From Chitinophaga rupis (GTDB taxonomy: Bacteria; Bacteroidota; Bacteroidia; Chitinophagales; Chitinophagaceae), in assembly GCF_900109685.1 (NCBI RefSeq), contig NZ_FOBB01000003.1:806001-870000 (forward strand): a stretch of DNA of 64,000 bases. The letters run 5' to 3'. Under the pieces are notes generated by a model, which saw only the letters and a list, made by a program, of their open reading frames with translations, searched no databases and was not told the DNA's origin. The position numbers were made by a program, and so were the translations under genes. The first letter of the stretch is position 1. Every line of letters starts with the position of its first letter. This document shows, one piece after another, positions 42,584 through 51,197 of the stretch.

Positions 42584-44923
42584 TTACTGTTGTCCGCCCC
42601 TGGCTTGCTGCATGGGGTTAGGCCCTGCAGTGGAGCCTCTGGGACGTTCCTGCTGGCGGAACAGCTCAAATTTGGAAGGCAGCGCTACACGCGGCCAGTT
42701 GTTATTGGTTTCGTCAATATCCGCTGTTTCCCGCTGTGGGTCCAGCTTTATGGCTACTACCTCTTTATCTTTTGCAAATACCTTGGTTACATGGTATTCA
42801 TCCTTACGCCAGATGTAAGCAGAGATGCGGTCTGTTTCCTTGGTGCCATCTGCGAAGGTCCATTCAATGATCAGGGGCGATACCAGGCCGCCTATGTTAG
42901 AGAAGGATACTTCGTAGAAATTCTTTTTGCTGTCGTACAAACGTTTTTCTTCAGGTGTTAAGCTGCTTACGAACTGGCTGTACTTCGTTTTATCACTATC
43001 TGTTACTGCAAAACGGTCCCATTTGCTGTAAAAGTCCTGCAGGCTGGTATCCTGCTCCACGGCAAATTTCACGCCTTCTGCACGGTTACGGGTGCGGGCA
43101 ATATGATCTGCCTTCAGGTCATAAGCGGCTTTATCATCGCTGCTTACAACAGCGGGATCCTGTGTATTGAGGCGGTACCATTTAACGCTGTCAATAGCCA
43201 CATCAACCGGTTCAATGCCAAAGAACCATCCTCTCCAGAACCAATCCAGGTCTACTGCGCTGGCATCTTCCATGGTGCGGAAAAGATCAGCAGGCGTAGG
43301 ATGTTTAAATGCCCAGCGGCGTGCATATTCACGGAAAGCAAAATCAAACAGCTCACGGCCCATAATGGTTTCCCGTAAAATATTCAGGGCAGTAGCGGGT
43401 TTAGCGTATGCATTAGGACCAAACTGGATAATATTCTCAGAGTTGGTCATAATAGGTTCCAGCTTGTCTTTCGGCATTTTCATGTAATCCACGATCTTAT
43501 GCGCAGGACCACGGCCGGAAGGGAAGTTGTTATCCCATTCCTGCTCTGCCATAAACTGGCAAAAAGTGTTCAGACCTTCATCCATCCAGCTCCATTGGCG
43601 CTCATCAGAATTCACGATCATGGGGAAGAAGTTGTGCCCTACCTCATGCGTGATCACGCCTATCATACCATTCTTGGTAGCTTCTGAATAGGTGCCATCT
43701 TTTTCCGCACGGCCGTAATTAAAACAGATCATGGGATATTCCATACCGTTAGCCGCTTCCACGGAAATAGCCACGGGGTAAGGATAAGGGATGGTATGTG
43801 CCGAATAGCTTTTTAATGTATGCGCTACTACCTTAGTGGAATAACGGCGGTATAAAGGATAGGCTTCCGGTCCGTAATAAGACATGGCCATTACCTTTTT
43901 GCCCTCTACATTGGTAGCCATGGCATCCCACACTAAACGGCGGGAGCTCACCCAGGCAAAGTCGCGTACGTTCTGCGCTTCGTACACCCAGGTTTTAGTA
44001 GTGGTGGCTTTGCTTTGCAGGCCTTTCTTAGCTTCATCCAGCGTTACTACTTCCAGCGGCTCTTTGGAGCTTTGTGCCTGCTGCCAGCGCTGAAATTGTA
44101 CGCCGCTCAGCATTTCCTTATAGTTCTGGCATTCGCCGGTAGCGCCTACCACATGATCCGCAGGTACGGTCATCTTTACATGAAAGTTGCCGAAGGTAAG
44201 GGCAAACTCGCCACGGCCGGTGAACTGTTTGTTCTGCCAGCCCTGGAAGTCGGAATATACTGCCATGCGGGGATACCACTGCGACATGGTGTACAGGTAG
44301 TTACCATCTTCCTTAAAATATTCATAACCACCGCGGCCGCCTTCTGTCATACGGTCGGAGATGTTGTACCACCAGTCGATCTTCAGCTTTACCTGCTCGC
44401 CCGGCATCAGGGTTTTAGGCAGGTCTATGCGCATCATGGTCTGGTTAACCGTATAATGCAGGGCATTGCCGCTACCATCCGTGAGCTTCACGATCTTTAC
44501 GCCCAGGTCCTTGGTAGTGCCCAGTAAGCCATTCACATCGCGCATAGACATTTTATCGGACATATGGCTGCCATCAAAATGCTGATTATCGCTTTTGGCA
44601 TTATGCTCATTCTCATCCAGCTGCAGCCACAGGTAGGTGAGCGGGTCGGGAGAGTTATTGTAATAGGTGATAGTTTCTGCACCGGTGAGCTTTTGTGCCG
44701 CATCATCCAGGGTAGCGGAAATATCGTAGTCTGCGCGCTGCTGCCAGTATTTAGGACCGGGTACGCCGGAGGCAGAACGGTACATATTAGGATCCTGGAT
44801 CATAGTGCCCAGCTGCTCAAAGCGGGTACCGTGGTTAGATCCATTAGGATTAGCATCTTGCGCCATCAAAGGATAAGCGCTGCTGCAACATAAGAGTGGC
44901 AGCCATAAGTACTTCATTTTCAT
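42584..44923 (-). CDS. exported M1-family zinc metallopeptidase
   Basis: About 779 residues. A signal peptide (MKYLWLPLLCCSSAYPLMAQD) is followed by an M1 N-terminal beta domain and the catalytic domain with THEVGHNFFP (HExxH zinc site) and the third zinc ligand Glu in WSWMDEGLNTFC, 18 residues on. It cleaves amino-terminal residues from peptides, in the periplasm. The canonical GxMEN block is replaced by AANGMEYPMI. The frame is open to 44959 but the ATG at 44923 (or 44917) suits the signal peptide. The C-terminal Gln/Gly/Pro tail (PRGSTAGPNPMQQARGGQQ) is low complexity. Confidence 0.9.
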   Translation of the reverse strand: MKMKYLWLPLLCCSSAYPLMAQDANPNGSNHGTRFEQLGTMIQDPNMYRSASGVPGPKYWQQRADYDISATLDDAAQKLTGAETITYYNNSPDPLTYLWLQLDENEHNAKSDNQHFDGSHMSDKMSMRDVNGLLGTTKDLGVKIVKLTDGSGNALHYTVNQTMMRIDLPKTLMPGEQVKLKIDWWYNISDRMTEGGRGGYEYFKEDGNYLYTMSQWYPRMAVYSDFQGWQNKQFTGRGEFALTFGNFHVKMTVPADHVVGATGECQNYKEMLSGVQFQRWQQAQSSKEPLEVVTLDEAKKGLQSKATTTKTWVYEAQNVRDFAWVSSRRLVWDAMATNVEGKKVMAMSYYGPEAYPLYRRYSTKVVAHTLKSYSAHTIPYPYPVAISVEAANGMEYPMICFNYGRAEKDGTYSEATKNGMIGVITHEVGHNFFPMIVNSDERQWSWMDEGLNTFCQFMAEQEWDNNFPSGRGPAHKIVDYMKMPKDKLEPIMTNSENIIQFGPNAYAKPATALNILRETIMGRELFDFAFREYARRWAFKHPTPADLFRTMEDASAVDLDWFWRGWFFGIEPVDVAIDSVKWYRLNTQDPAVVSSDDKAAYDLKADHIARTRNRAEGVKFAVEQDTSLQDFYSKWDRFAVTDSDKTKYSQFVSSLTPEEKRLYDSKKNFYEVSFSNIGGLVSPLIIEWTFADGTKETDRISAYIWRKDEYHVTKVFAKDKEVVAIKLDPQRETADIDETNNNWPRVALPSKFELFRQQERPRGSTAGPNPMQQARGGQQ

Positions 44924-45030
44924 CCGTAATATTTCATTTTTGCGCGGTATGTTCCGCATGCTCGTGTATTAATGGCCGGTGAACCTGGCTTTTAGCCCGG
45001 TAACATTAGCGGTTTAGATTTTGATTTAAA

Positions 45031-45051
45031 GTCCATGGTCGATGGTCCATG
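45031..45051. repeat. single heptamer array (GTCCATG word)
   Basis: GTCCATG, GTCGATG, GTCCATG, the same word as at 61-194 and 7676-7876. No inverted partner is seen nearby, so this is a lone arm. Confidence 0.8.
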
Positions 45052-45073
45052 GTGTAGGTGCTTGCTTCCTTTG

Positions 45074-45667
45074 CTATGTAAATAATGCTTTAAAACGTTC
45101 AATTGCCATTACAAAAGCAACCCCAAAGATAGCAGAAGAAAGGAACATGATCCAGTCCCTGCGTTTTACCCCCGTGATATTTACTATGATCCCTGCCAGC
45201 AGCAGTACGCATATTACGATCAGTATTTGCCCGAATTCTAGTCCTACATTAAATCCCAGTAAGGGTACTACTACATTCTCTCCCGTGCCCAGCAAGCTTT
45301 TCAGGCGGTTGGAAAAACCCATGCCGTGTATAAGCCCGAAAAACAATGCAAACAGGTAGTTAAGCTGTATGGCCCGCTGCTGCTCTTCTGCCGGTGGGCG
45401 AATGATGTTGAATAAAGCGGTGATGAAGATCGTTACTGGTATAAGGAACTCGATCAGGGGCGTGGATATATGCACGATATCCAGCACGCTCAACGCCAGG
45501 GTGACAGAGTGCCCGATGGTAAATGCGGTCACCAGTATCAGCACCTTTTTCCAGTCCTTCAACAGGTATACTGCGCACAATGCAGTTATAAACAAAATAT
45601 GATCAACCCCGTCCCACGCTACTATATGCTGCCAACCTAACTGGAAATACAAGCCGAATTCACTCAT
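45074..45667 (-). CDS. HupE/UreJ-like integral membrane protein
   Basis: 197 residues, six or seven membrane helices. The pattern GWQHIVAWDGVDHILFITAL (His and Asp in a first helix) and LFFGLIHGMGFSNRLK match the HupE/UreJ-2 family, whose members are proposed metal (nickel or cobalt) permeases. It is divergent from the DUF6702 gene, a pairing often kept in Bacteroidota together with an M1 peptidase. The metal is not known. Confidence 0.82.
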   Translation of the reverse strand: MSEFGLYFQLGWQHIVAWDGVDHILFITALCAVYLLKDWKKVLILVTAFTIGHSVTLALSVLDIVHISTPLIEFLIPVTIFITALFNIIRPPAEEQQRAIQLNYLFALFFGLIHGMGFSNRLKSLLGTGENVVVPLLGFNVGLEFGQILIVICVLLLAGIIVNITGVKRRDWIMFLSSAIFGVAFVMAIERFKALFT

Positions 45668-45682
45668 TGCCTATATTTTGTC

Positions 45683-45690
45683 TAATTTTG
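45683..45690 (+). promoter_or_regulatory. TAnnTTTG -7 box of the DUF6702 gene
   Basis: TAATTTTG, 45 bases before the GTG at 45736. Confidence 0.5.
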
Positions 45691-45735
45691 GTAATTATAT
45701 AAACTCTCCGTTTAAAATTAAAATTTTTTAGTCAA

Positions 45736-46224
45736 GTGGGCTTAATATTATGTAAATGGTTGATTGGTGCATGGGCTATGCTGCTGCACCCTTTTTATGT
45801 GAGCGTGACAGAAATAAGACATAATGCCGCCCAGCAGGAGCTGCAGGTAAGCAGCCGCATTTTTTATGATGACCTGGAACGTACCCTGAAAACGGAATAT
45901 AAAACCCCGGTAGACATTCTGCACCCTGCCAACCGTAAGACTGTAGATGGCCTGATAGCCGATTACCTGGGCAAACATTTACGGATTACAATTGATGGTA
46001 AACCCCTGGCGCTGCACTATTTAGGCTACCAGATAGAGGAAGATGCCGCCTGGTGTTTTCTGGAGGTAAAGGGCATTGCAGGGGTGAAAAAGGTGCACAT
46101 CATCAATGATATTCTTTATACGGAGCACCCTGAGCAGATCAATATGATGCATGTGGTGGTGAAGGATGTGCGAAAGAGCACCAAGCTGGATAACCCCGAA
46201 CGGGTAGCGGATTTTGTGTTTTAA
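45736..46224 (+). CDS. DUF6702-type small exported protein
   Basis: 162 residues, GTG start. After a short hydrophobic N-terminus (LCKWLIGAWAMLL) comes the family opening HPFYVSVTEIRHN, and later SSRIFYDDLERTLKTEYKTP and YLGKHLRITIDGKPLAL. No enzymatic motif. These proteins are found next to HupE-like and M1 peptidase genes and presumably act in the same unknown process. The stop overlaps the convergent ligase gene by 4 bases. Confidence 0.8.
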   Translation: MGLILCKWLIGAWAMLLHPFYVSVTEIRHNAAQQELQVSSRIFYDDLERTLKTEYKTPVDILHPANRKTVDGLIADYLGKHLRITIDGKPLALHYLGYQIEEDAAWCFLEVKGIAGVKKVHIINDILYTEHPEQINMMHVVVKDVRKSTKLDNPERVADFVF

Positions 46225-47516
46225 CCCTGCCTGTTATCCACAAACTTCATAGGCTTACGCATGCCTTCCGGGAACTGCATTTTCATGATCTCTGCCTGCG
46301 AAATATACCGGACCTGCGGTATTACGCGCAGCTTGGCCTGCAGGTAAGAGCGGATCTTACGGTCCGTATCTTCAGATTCTGAAACCGGCCACAGGTGCAG
46401 CAGGATCTCATCTGTGCCAATTTCATTGGAAAATACTTCTACTACAAACTCTTTTACTTCTTCCATTTCATTCAGCAGGTCAAATAAAGCAGGTGGGTAT
46501 AAGGTGGTGCCCTTGTATTTGATCATTTGCTTTTTACGGCCAATTACCGGGGAAAGGCGGATGGTATTACGCCCGCAGCTGCAGCGCGAGGTTTCATAAC
46601 GGCAAATGTCGCCGGTTTTGTAACGCAGCAGGGGCATGCCTTCCACGCCTAAGGTGGTAATAGTTACTTCTCCTTCTGCGCCGGGGCCTACGGGTTGGTT
46701 CTTATCATCCAGCAGCTCTACATACAACAGCTCGGGGTGGTGATGCCCGCCCTGGCCGGCTTTACACTCCGTGAAAGCAGTTTGCATTTCCGTGGAGGCA
46801 TAGGTGGAATACAGCTGAATGTTCCACTGCTCTGTGATCTTTTTGCCCAGCACATTCAGGGAAAAGTCCACCTGGCGGATGTTCTCGCCTATACACACTG
46901 CTTTTTTTACAGATGATGCATTGATATCAATGTTGTGCTCTTTGGCAAAAGCGATCAGCTTTAATATGAACGAAGGTACTGCCACAATGGTAGTAGGCTG
47001 TATACGTTGTATATTTTCCCATTGCAGGGAAGGTACGCCCGGCCCTACGCGCAGCACACCAGCGCCCAGCTTGCGGATGCCCGTGTAATAAGCCATACCG
47101 GCCATAAACTGCCGGTCCAGCGTGAGCATAAGCTGGTAAATATCATCGTCTGCACCATCGGCGCAGCAAAAGGAAATGTATTCGTTATAGCTTAAACGGT
47201 TCAGATCATTCGCAGTAAGTGGAATGATCACCGGTTTACCCAGGGTGCCGGAAGTAGTAGTGTATTCAGCGATCTTGCTGCGGTCCACACATAAAAAATC
47301 CCAGTTGCGCTGCTGCAGCTCCTCTTTGGTTACCGGCGGTATTTTGGAGAGATCGCTAAGACTATTTACAGCAGCGGATGTAATGCCATGTGTTGCAAAC
47401 CATTCCTTATAAAAGGGCGAGAACTGCCGCAAATAACCGATCAGGTGCAGCACCTCTTTTTCCTGGAACTGCCGGATAGCAGCAGTGGATTGCAATTCTA
47501 TGTCTGGTATGTACAT
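46221..47516 (-). CDS. adenylate-forming (PaaK-like) acyl ligase of the aryl-polyene cluster
   Basis: 431 residues, the length of the phenylacetate-CoA ligase group. It contains the ATP loop TTTSGTLGKPVIIPLT (about residue 85-100), YSTYASTEMQTAF (adenylate binding), and YKTGDICRYETSRCSCGRNTIR then KGTTLYPPALF in the C-terminal lid. These enzymes activate an aromatic acid as acyl-AMP and transfer it to CoA or ACP. Given the neighbours the likely starter is a 4-hydroxycinnamate or benzoate type acid passed to the cluster ACP. It starts 2 bases after the acpS stop. Confidence 0.85.
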   Translation of the reverse strand: MYIPDIELQSTAAIRQFQEKEVLHLIGYLRQFSPFYKEWFATHGITSAAVNSLSDLSKIPPVTKEELQQRNWDFLCVDRSKIAEYTTTSGTLGKPVIIPLTANDLNRLSYNEYISFCCADGADDDIYQLMLTLDRQFMAGMAYYTGIRKLGAGVLRVGPGVPSLQWENIQRIQPTTIVAVPSFILKLIAFAKEHNIDINASSVKKAVCIGENIRQVDFSLNVLGKKITEQWNIQLYSTYASTEMQTAFTECKAGQGGHHHPELLYVELLDDKNQPVGPGAEGEVTITTLGVEGMPLLRYKTGDICRYETSRCSCGRNTIRLSPVIGRKKQMIKYKGTTLYPPALFDLLNEMEEVKEFVVEVFSNEIGTDEILLHLWPVSESEDTDRKIRSYLQAKLRVIPQVRYISQAEIMKMQFPEGMRKPMKFVDNRQG

Positions 47517-47518
47517 AA

Positions 47519-47902
47519 CTATACTTCTATAATAACCATGGCCACTGCAGCAGTTTTAATGTGCGACAGCGACAGGTGGATCTTTTGAATATTTAATTGC
47601 GTGTAATGCGCTGCGGCCTCCCCTACCAGGAACAATTCCGGTTTACCCAATACAGTATTGCGCACTTCTATCTGGTTAAAATTAATGACGCCATGGCCCC
47701 AGCCGGTGCCCATAGCTTTGAGTAATGCTTCTTTAGCGGCAAAACGGGCGGCATAGCTTTCAGCCGCAGCAGAACCAGGCTGTTGCTCACAATAGGCTAT
47801 TTCATGCGGCGTAAATACCAGGTCCAGAAAACCCTTTCCCTTGGCCACTTTAGCCGCTATACGATCTACTTCAACGATATCTGTACCAATGCCATAGATC
47901 AT
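47519..47902 (-). CDS. acpS: holo-[acyl carrier protein] synthase
   Basis: 127 residues. It attaches the 4'-phosphopantetheine arm of CoA to a serine of ACP. Motifs GTDIVEVDRI (metal site) and ESYAARFAAKEALLKAMGTG are typical. The HLSLSH end fits also. It overlaps the upstream acyltransferase gene by 4 bases, so it is translated as part of the cluster. It could act on the cluster ACP (61040) or the general one. Confidence 0.94.
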   Translation of the reverse strand: MIYGIGTDIVEVDRIAAKVAKGKGFLDLVFTPHEIAYCEQQPGSAAAESYAARFAAKEALLKAMGTGWGHGVINFNQIEVRNTVLGKPELFLVGEAAAHYTQLNIQKIHLSLSHIKTAAVAMVIIEV

Positions 47903-49563
47903 GGATGATCACATTTTTCCAGCTGTTTTCGTATATGCGTTTCCTCTCCTTTAGTGGCGATCACTTTTGTTAAGGCTGTCTGGTAATATTGTTTGGCGGC
48001 GGCGTATTGCTTGTGTTTGAATGCATAATCACCCGCCAGCACGTAGGTATGGTAAAACTCCGGGTTGGAGGCTACCAGCTGCTGCAGATCCACTTCTTTA
48101 CCATCCATGATCTCCGACTTCAGGTGACGGAAAGTAAGAAAATTCTGGTAATCCCTGGTTTGCAGAAAAGGATCGGCAGGAATGGTTAACGCGCTGTCAT
48201 ACACTTCATGATTAGCCTGTAACCCATGCATGCCAAAGATCTTGTTCAGGTCATAAGCAACAAACTTACCTAATTGCCAGGGTGCTGTGGATACCCATAC
48301 CAGCCGTTTTTGCGGTTCAAATACAATGGCATGGTGGGCTATGAACTGGTTCACTGCTTTTTCATTACCCATGCCTATGTTCTGGTTATGCAGGCCGTAA
48401 CGGTCGCGCAGGATGTTCACAGTTTTCTGTACGGTATTAGGCCCGCTTTCCTGCAGCAGCTCCGATAAACGTTCATACCGGTATTCGCTGGCGCTTTCCT
48501 TCATCCACTGCACGTTAGAGGTGAGCTTGCGCATGGTATCGCCCTGAAAGTGGTTGGTGCAGGTAATAAAATTGCTATGCGGGTCATACATGTCCATACC
48601 GTCCGGTGTTTTTTCGATGATGGCAGCGCGGTTATCGGCCGCAGAGCCTATCAGGAAAGATTCCGATACAAACATTTTATGCTTTTTTGCAATGGCCCAT
48701 GCTTCCTGTATGTTGCTGGCATATTGTAATATTTCTCTTGCTACCAGCGACACCGGGGTGGCGGAGCCGGTAGGGATCTCACTTTTATCCGCATTAATGG
48801 TTACCGTTAATCCCTGCGCATTCATGCCGGAAGCCGCACCGGTAAAACCGCCCCAGGTTACTATCATAAAGGGGAATCCTTTATCCGGATGGTAAAAGGC
48901 CACTATTTTATCTTCTGCAAATTTATCGCCTACAAAAAAATCAAAGTTGCGGCCTATGATCAGGCTACTGTCGGCAGAGCGGCCATCCCAGGTAGCAAAA
49001 GAGGTACAGCCTACCAGCATCATGTTCTGCAGGGCATGTCCAATATCATGCGCGGCATGGTAGTTCAGGATCCGCTCATAGTTGCTGCCAATGAAATCAT
49101 ATTTATCTGATGCGGAAAAAGAAATGCCGTAGATCTCTTCCTTATTTTCTTCTGCAATATTCTTTGCCAGGTTGCGGTTAAACCAGCCTACAAAGTATTT
49201 CAGGAAATGCAGGTAAGATTGTGAGGGGATCATTTTCTTGATCTGGTCCACGAAATTATCCTCCTGCCTTTTCACTAATTCTGCTGATAATTTACCGTAG
49301 ATAACACCGCGTTCAAAGGGTTTGCCCTCAATATACATTTCGTACAAACCGCTGTTGCTTTTGCGGAACCAGTTATTGCCGATGGTGTAACAGGAGGTAT
49401 CAATTTGTTTGCGTTGCAACTGTAATGCGCTCTTATCAGCTATTTGCGGCGGATCAATATGTGATACACTTACCACATAGATCACCAGAATAAGTATCAA
49501 TAACAGGAAGGCGCCTGTTATGTACAATAATATTCGTCCCAGTTTTCTCCAACCCTTTTTCAA
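47899..49563 (-). CDS. C45-type Ntn-hydrolase/acyltransferase, membrane anchored
   Basis: 554 residues. A single N-terminal membrane helix (about 12-32, LYITGAFLLLILILVIYVV) places the domain outside the inner membrane. The Ntn-hydrolase core has the nucleophile Cys in MMLVGCTSFATWDGRS (about residue 190) and GRNFDFF, GFTGAASGMNAQGLTVTINA, as in acyl-CoA:6-aminopenicillanic acid acyltransferases and bile-salt hydrolase relatives. A helical, TPR-like C-terminus (about 500-550) follows. It may process itself or the cluster product, for example joining the polyene acid to its alcohol partner; that role is inferred. Confidence 0.8.
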   Translation of the reverse strand: MKKGWRKLGRILLYITGAFLLLILILVIYVVSVSHIDPPQIADKSALQLQRKQIDTSCYTIGNNWFRKSNSGLYEMYIEGKPFERGVIYGKLSAELVKRQEDNFVDQIKKMIPSQSYLHFLKYFVGWFNRNLAKNIAEENKEEIYGISFSASDKYDFIGSNYERILNYHAAHDIGHALQNMMLVGCTSFATWDGRSADSSLIIGRNFDFFVGDKFAEDKIVAFYHPDKGFPFMIVTWGGFTGAASGMNAQGLTVTINADKSEIPTGSATPVSLVAREILQYASNIQEAWAIAKKHKMFVSESFLIGSAADNRAAIIEKTPDGMDMYDPHSNFITCTNHFQGDTMRKLTSNVQWMKESASEYRYERLSELLQESGPNTVQKTVNILRDRYGLHNQNIGMGNEKAVNQFIAHHAIVFEPQKRLVWVSTAPWQLGKFVAYDLNKIFGMHGLQANHEVYDSALTIPADPFLQTRDYQNFLTFRHLKSEIMDGKEVDLQQLVASNPEFYHTYVLAGDYAFKHKQYAAAKQYYQTALTKVIATKGEETHIRKQLEKCDHP

Positions 49564-49642
49564 AAGAAAAAATTAAAAGTTAAAAATTTAAAAAAAGCAA
49601 TACAAAGGATCTTACTTTTTGCCTTTTTACTTTTTATTTATT
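49564..49642. repeat. heptamer inverted pair across the stop of the oxidoreductase gene
   Basis: Left 49564-49591: AAGAAAA, AATTAAA, AGTTAAA, AATTTAA. Right 49612-49639: TTACTTT, TTGCCTT, TTTACTT, TTTATTT. The stop codon of the next gene on the minus strand (49627-49629) is inside the right arm. The words are low in complexity so the phase is moderately certain. Confidence 0.6.
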
Positions 49643-51132
49643 TGTTCCAGCAGCCAGTCCAGCCCCAGTATCTCCCCGCAGGTCATTACCGCGCTGATGG
49701 TAACTCCCAGGATGCCATGCAGGTTTAAATTCTGGCCGGTAAGATACAAATTGGTTAGCTTGGTACGCTGGGTGATCATGGTTTTTAACGCATCTTTATA
49801 ATCTTTCTGCACCCCGTACAGGCTGCCATCCGCCGTGCCCAGGTAGTCCCGGAACGATAATGGCGTAGCTGCATAACAGGTAGCAATGCTGTTGCGCAGC
49901 CCGGGGAATTTCTGTTCCACCACATCCAGCAACCGCTCCGACTTCTCCCGTTTAAATGCTTCATAATCATCCCCCCGTCCCTGTTCCTGCGAGGTAGTAT
50001 TAAAAGTATGCTGCCAGCGCGCCACCTCATCATAACGCATATACGTTAATACGGAAAGGCTGTCTGTATAAGGCATATGGCGGGAGCTGGCGGCAGCAAA
50101 CAGGCTATAGGTCAACGGCCAGGTATCTGCTGTATATTCAATGCCTTCCCAGGCATCATCGGTCTGGTGATAGTAATAATTGTAATTCAGGTAGGGAAAT
50201 GTGTTAGGCTTTAGCACAATGTTCAATACAAAAGGTGCAATGGCATTTTCCAGCGTATTGATACGGGAACGGTATGCGCCCCGTATCAGGTCGCTTTCCG
50301 TCATAGCCATAGTTTGTGAAGGATGCAGGTTGGAGATGAAATAATTCGCTTTTACCTGCTGCCCGTTCGCCAACGCAATATGATCTACTTTATTCCCCTC
50401 CCCTACGATCTGCTGTACCATGGTATCCCGGTAAATTTTCCCACCATTTTCCAGGATGGCTCGGGCCAGCCACTTACCTATTTGGGAGCCGCCATCCACA
50501 CATTTCCAGGAATCTTCAATATAGCTGTTCACTACCAGCGCGTGTACGTAAAAAGGCGTTTTATCGCGCACACCGGCGTATAACATATTATTTCCGGCCA
50601 GCACATTCTGCAGGCGTTCATTGCTGGTTAGCTGTTTCAAAAAAGTGCTGCAATCAATATTCATTACCTCCTGCTTTTCGGCAAAGCTGCCCATACGCAG
50701 GTTGTAGAGGGGAAAACGGCGGCATACATCCTGCATAGCATGGCAGTAATCCTGCAAGGCCTTTCTTTCACCGGGAAACTCCTTTAACAGCTGCGCTATA
50801 AAATTATCATACCCCTGGGCCATGCGATACTCGGTTGGATCGCCATTAAAAGCAATACGGTCAAAGCCATCCATATCCAGGCGTTGCAGCTTCAGCTTGT
50901 CCATAATGCCCAGGTAGCGGAAGATCTTTTCCAGGTTACGCCCTTCTCCCAAAGCGCCAATATAATGTACCCCGGAATCAAAGATCACCTTATTACGAAC
51001 ATAGGTTTGCAGGCAACCACCTATTTGTTTATTCTTTTCAAATACCGCCACGCGATACCCGTTGCGGCTTAATAAAGCGCCGCAAACCAGGCCTCCCAGG
51101 CCGCTACCGATTATGGCTACATCATAACTCAT
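49627..51132 (-). CDS. CrtI/RetSat-like FAD-dependent oxidoreductase
   Basis: 501 residues. An N-terminal dinucleotide-binding fold DVAIIGSGLGGLVCGALLSRNG with EKNKQIGGCLQTY, and a C-terminal FAD loop LYLTGQNLNLHGILGVTISA. The overall pattern is that of phytoene desaturases, carotenoid isomerases and retinol saturases. Enzymes of this kind change double bonds in long conjugated chains, which suits an aryl-polyene product. No crtB is nearby, so it is not a carotenoid gene by context. The frame ends within a heptamer array (AAGTAA word). Confidence 0.85.
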   Translation of the reverse strand: MSYDVAIIGSGLGGLVCGALLSRNGYRVAVFEKNKQIGGCLQTYVRNKVIFDSGVHYIGALGEGRNLEKIFRYLGIMDKLKLQRLDMDGFDRIAFNGDPTEYRMAQGYDNFIAQLLKEFPGERKALQDYCHAMQDVCRRFPLYNLRMGSFAEKQEVMNIDCSTFLKQLTSNERLQNVLAGNNMLYAGVRDKTPFYVHALVVNSYIEDSWKCVDGGSQIGKWLARAILENGGKIYRDTMVQQIVGEGNKVDHIALANGQQVKANYFISNLHPSQTMAMTESDLIRGAYRSRINTLENAIAPFVLNIVLKPNTFPYLNYNYYYHQTDDAWEGIEYTADTWPLTYSLFAAASSRHMPYTDSLSVLTYMRYDEVARWQHTFNTTSQEQGRGDDYEAFKREKSERLLDVVEQKFPGLRNSIATCYAATPLSFRDYLGTADGSLYGVQKDYKDALKTMITQRTKLTNLYLTGQNLNLHGILGVTISAVMTCGEILGLDWLLEQINKK

Positions 51133-51160
51133 AGTATAAAGGATGCTAAACGCTGCATTG

Positions 51161-51197
51161 AGCTTTTTGCTTTTTGCTTTCTGCTTTAAGCTTTCTG
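51161..51197. repeat. heptamer-like array across the stop of the MMPL gene
   Basis: Repeated GCTTTTT/GCTTTCT-type words, period about 7, related to the word at 28306 and 28762. The stop codon of the minus-strand gene (51186-51188) lies in it. One unit seems a base off phase. Confidence 0.6.
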
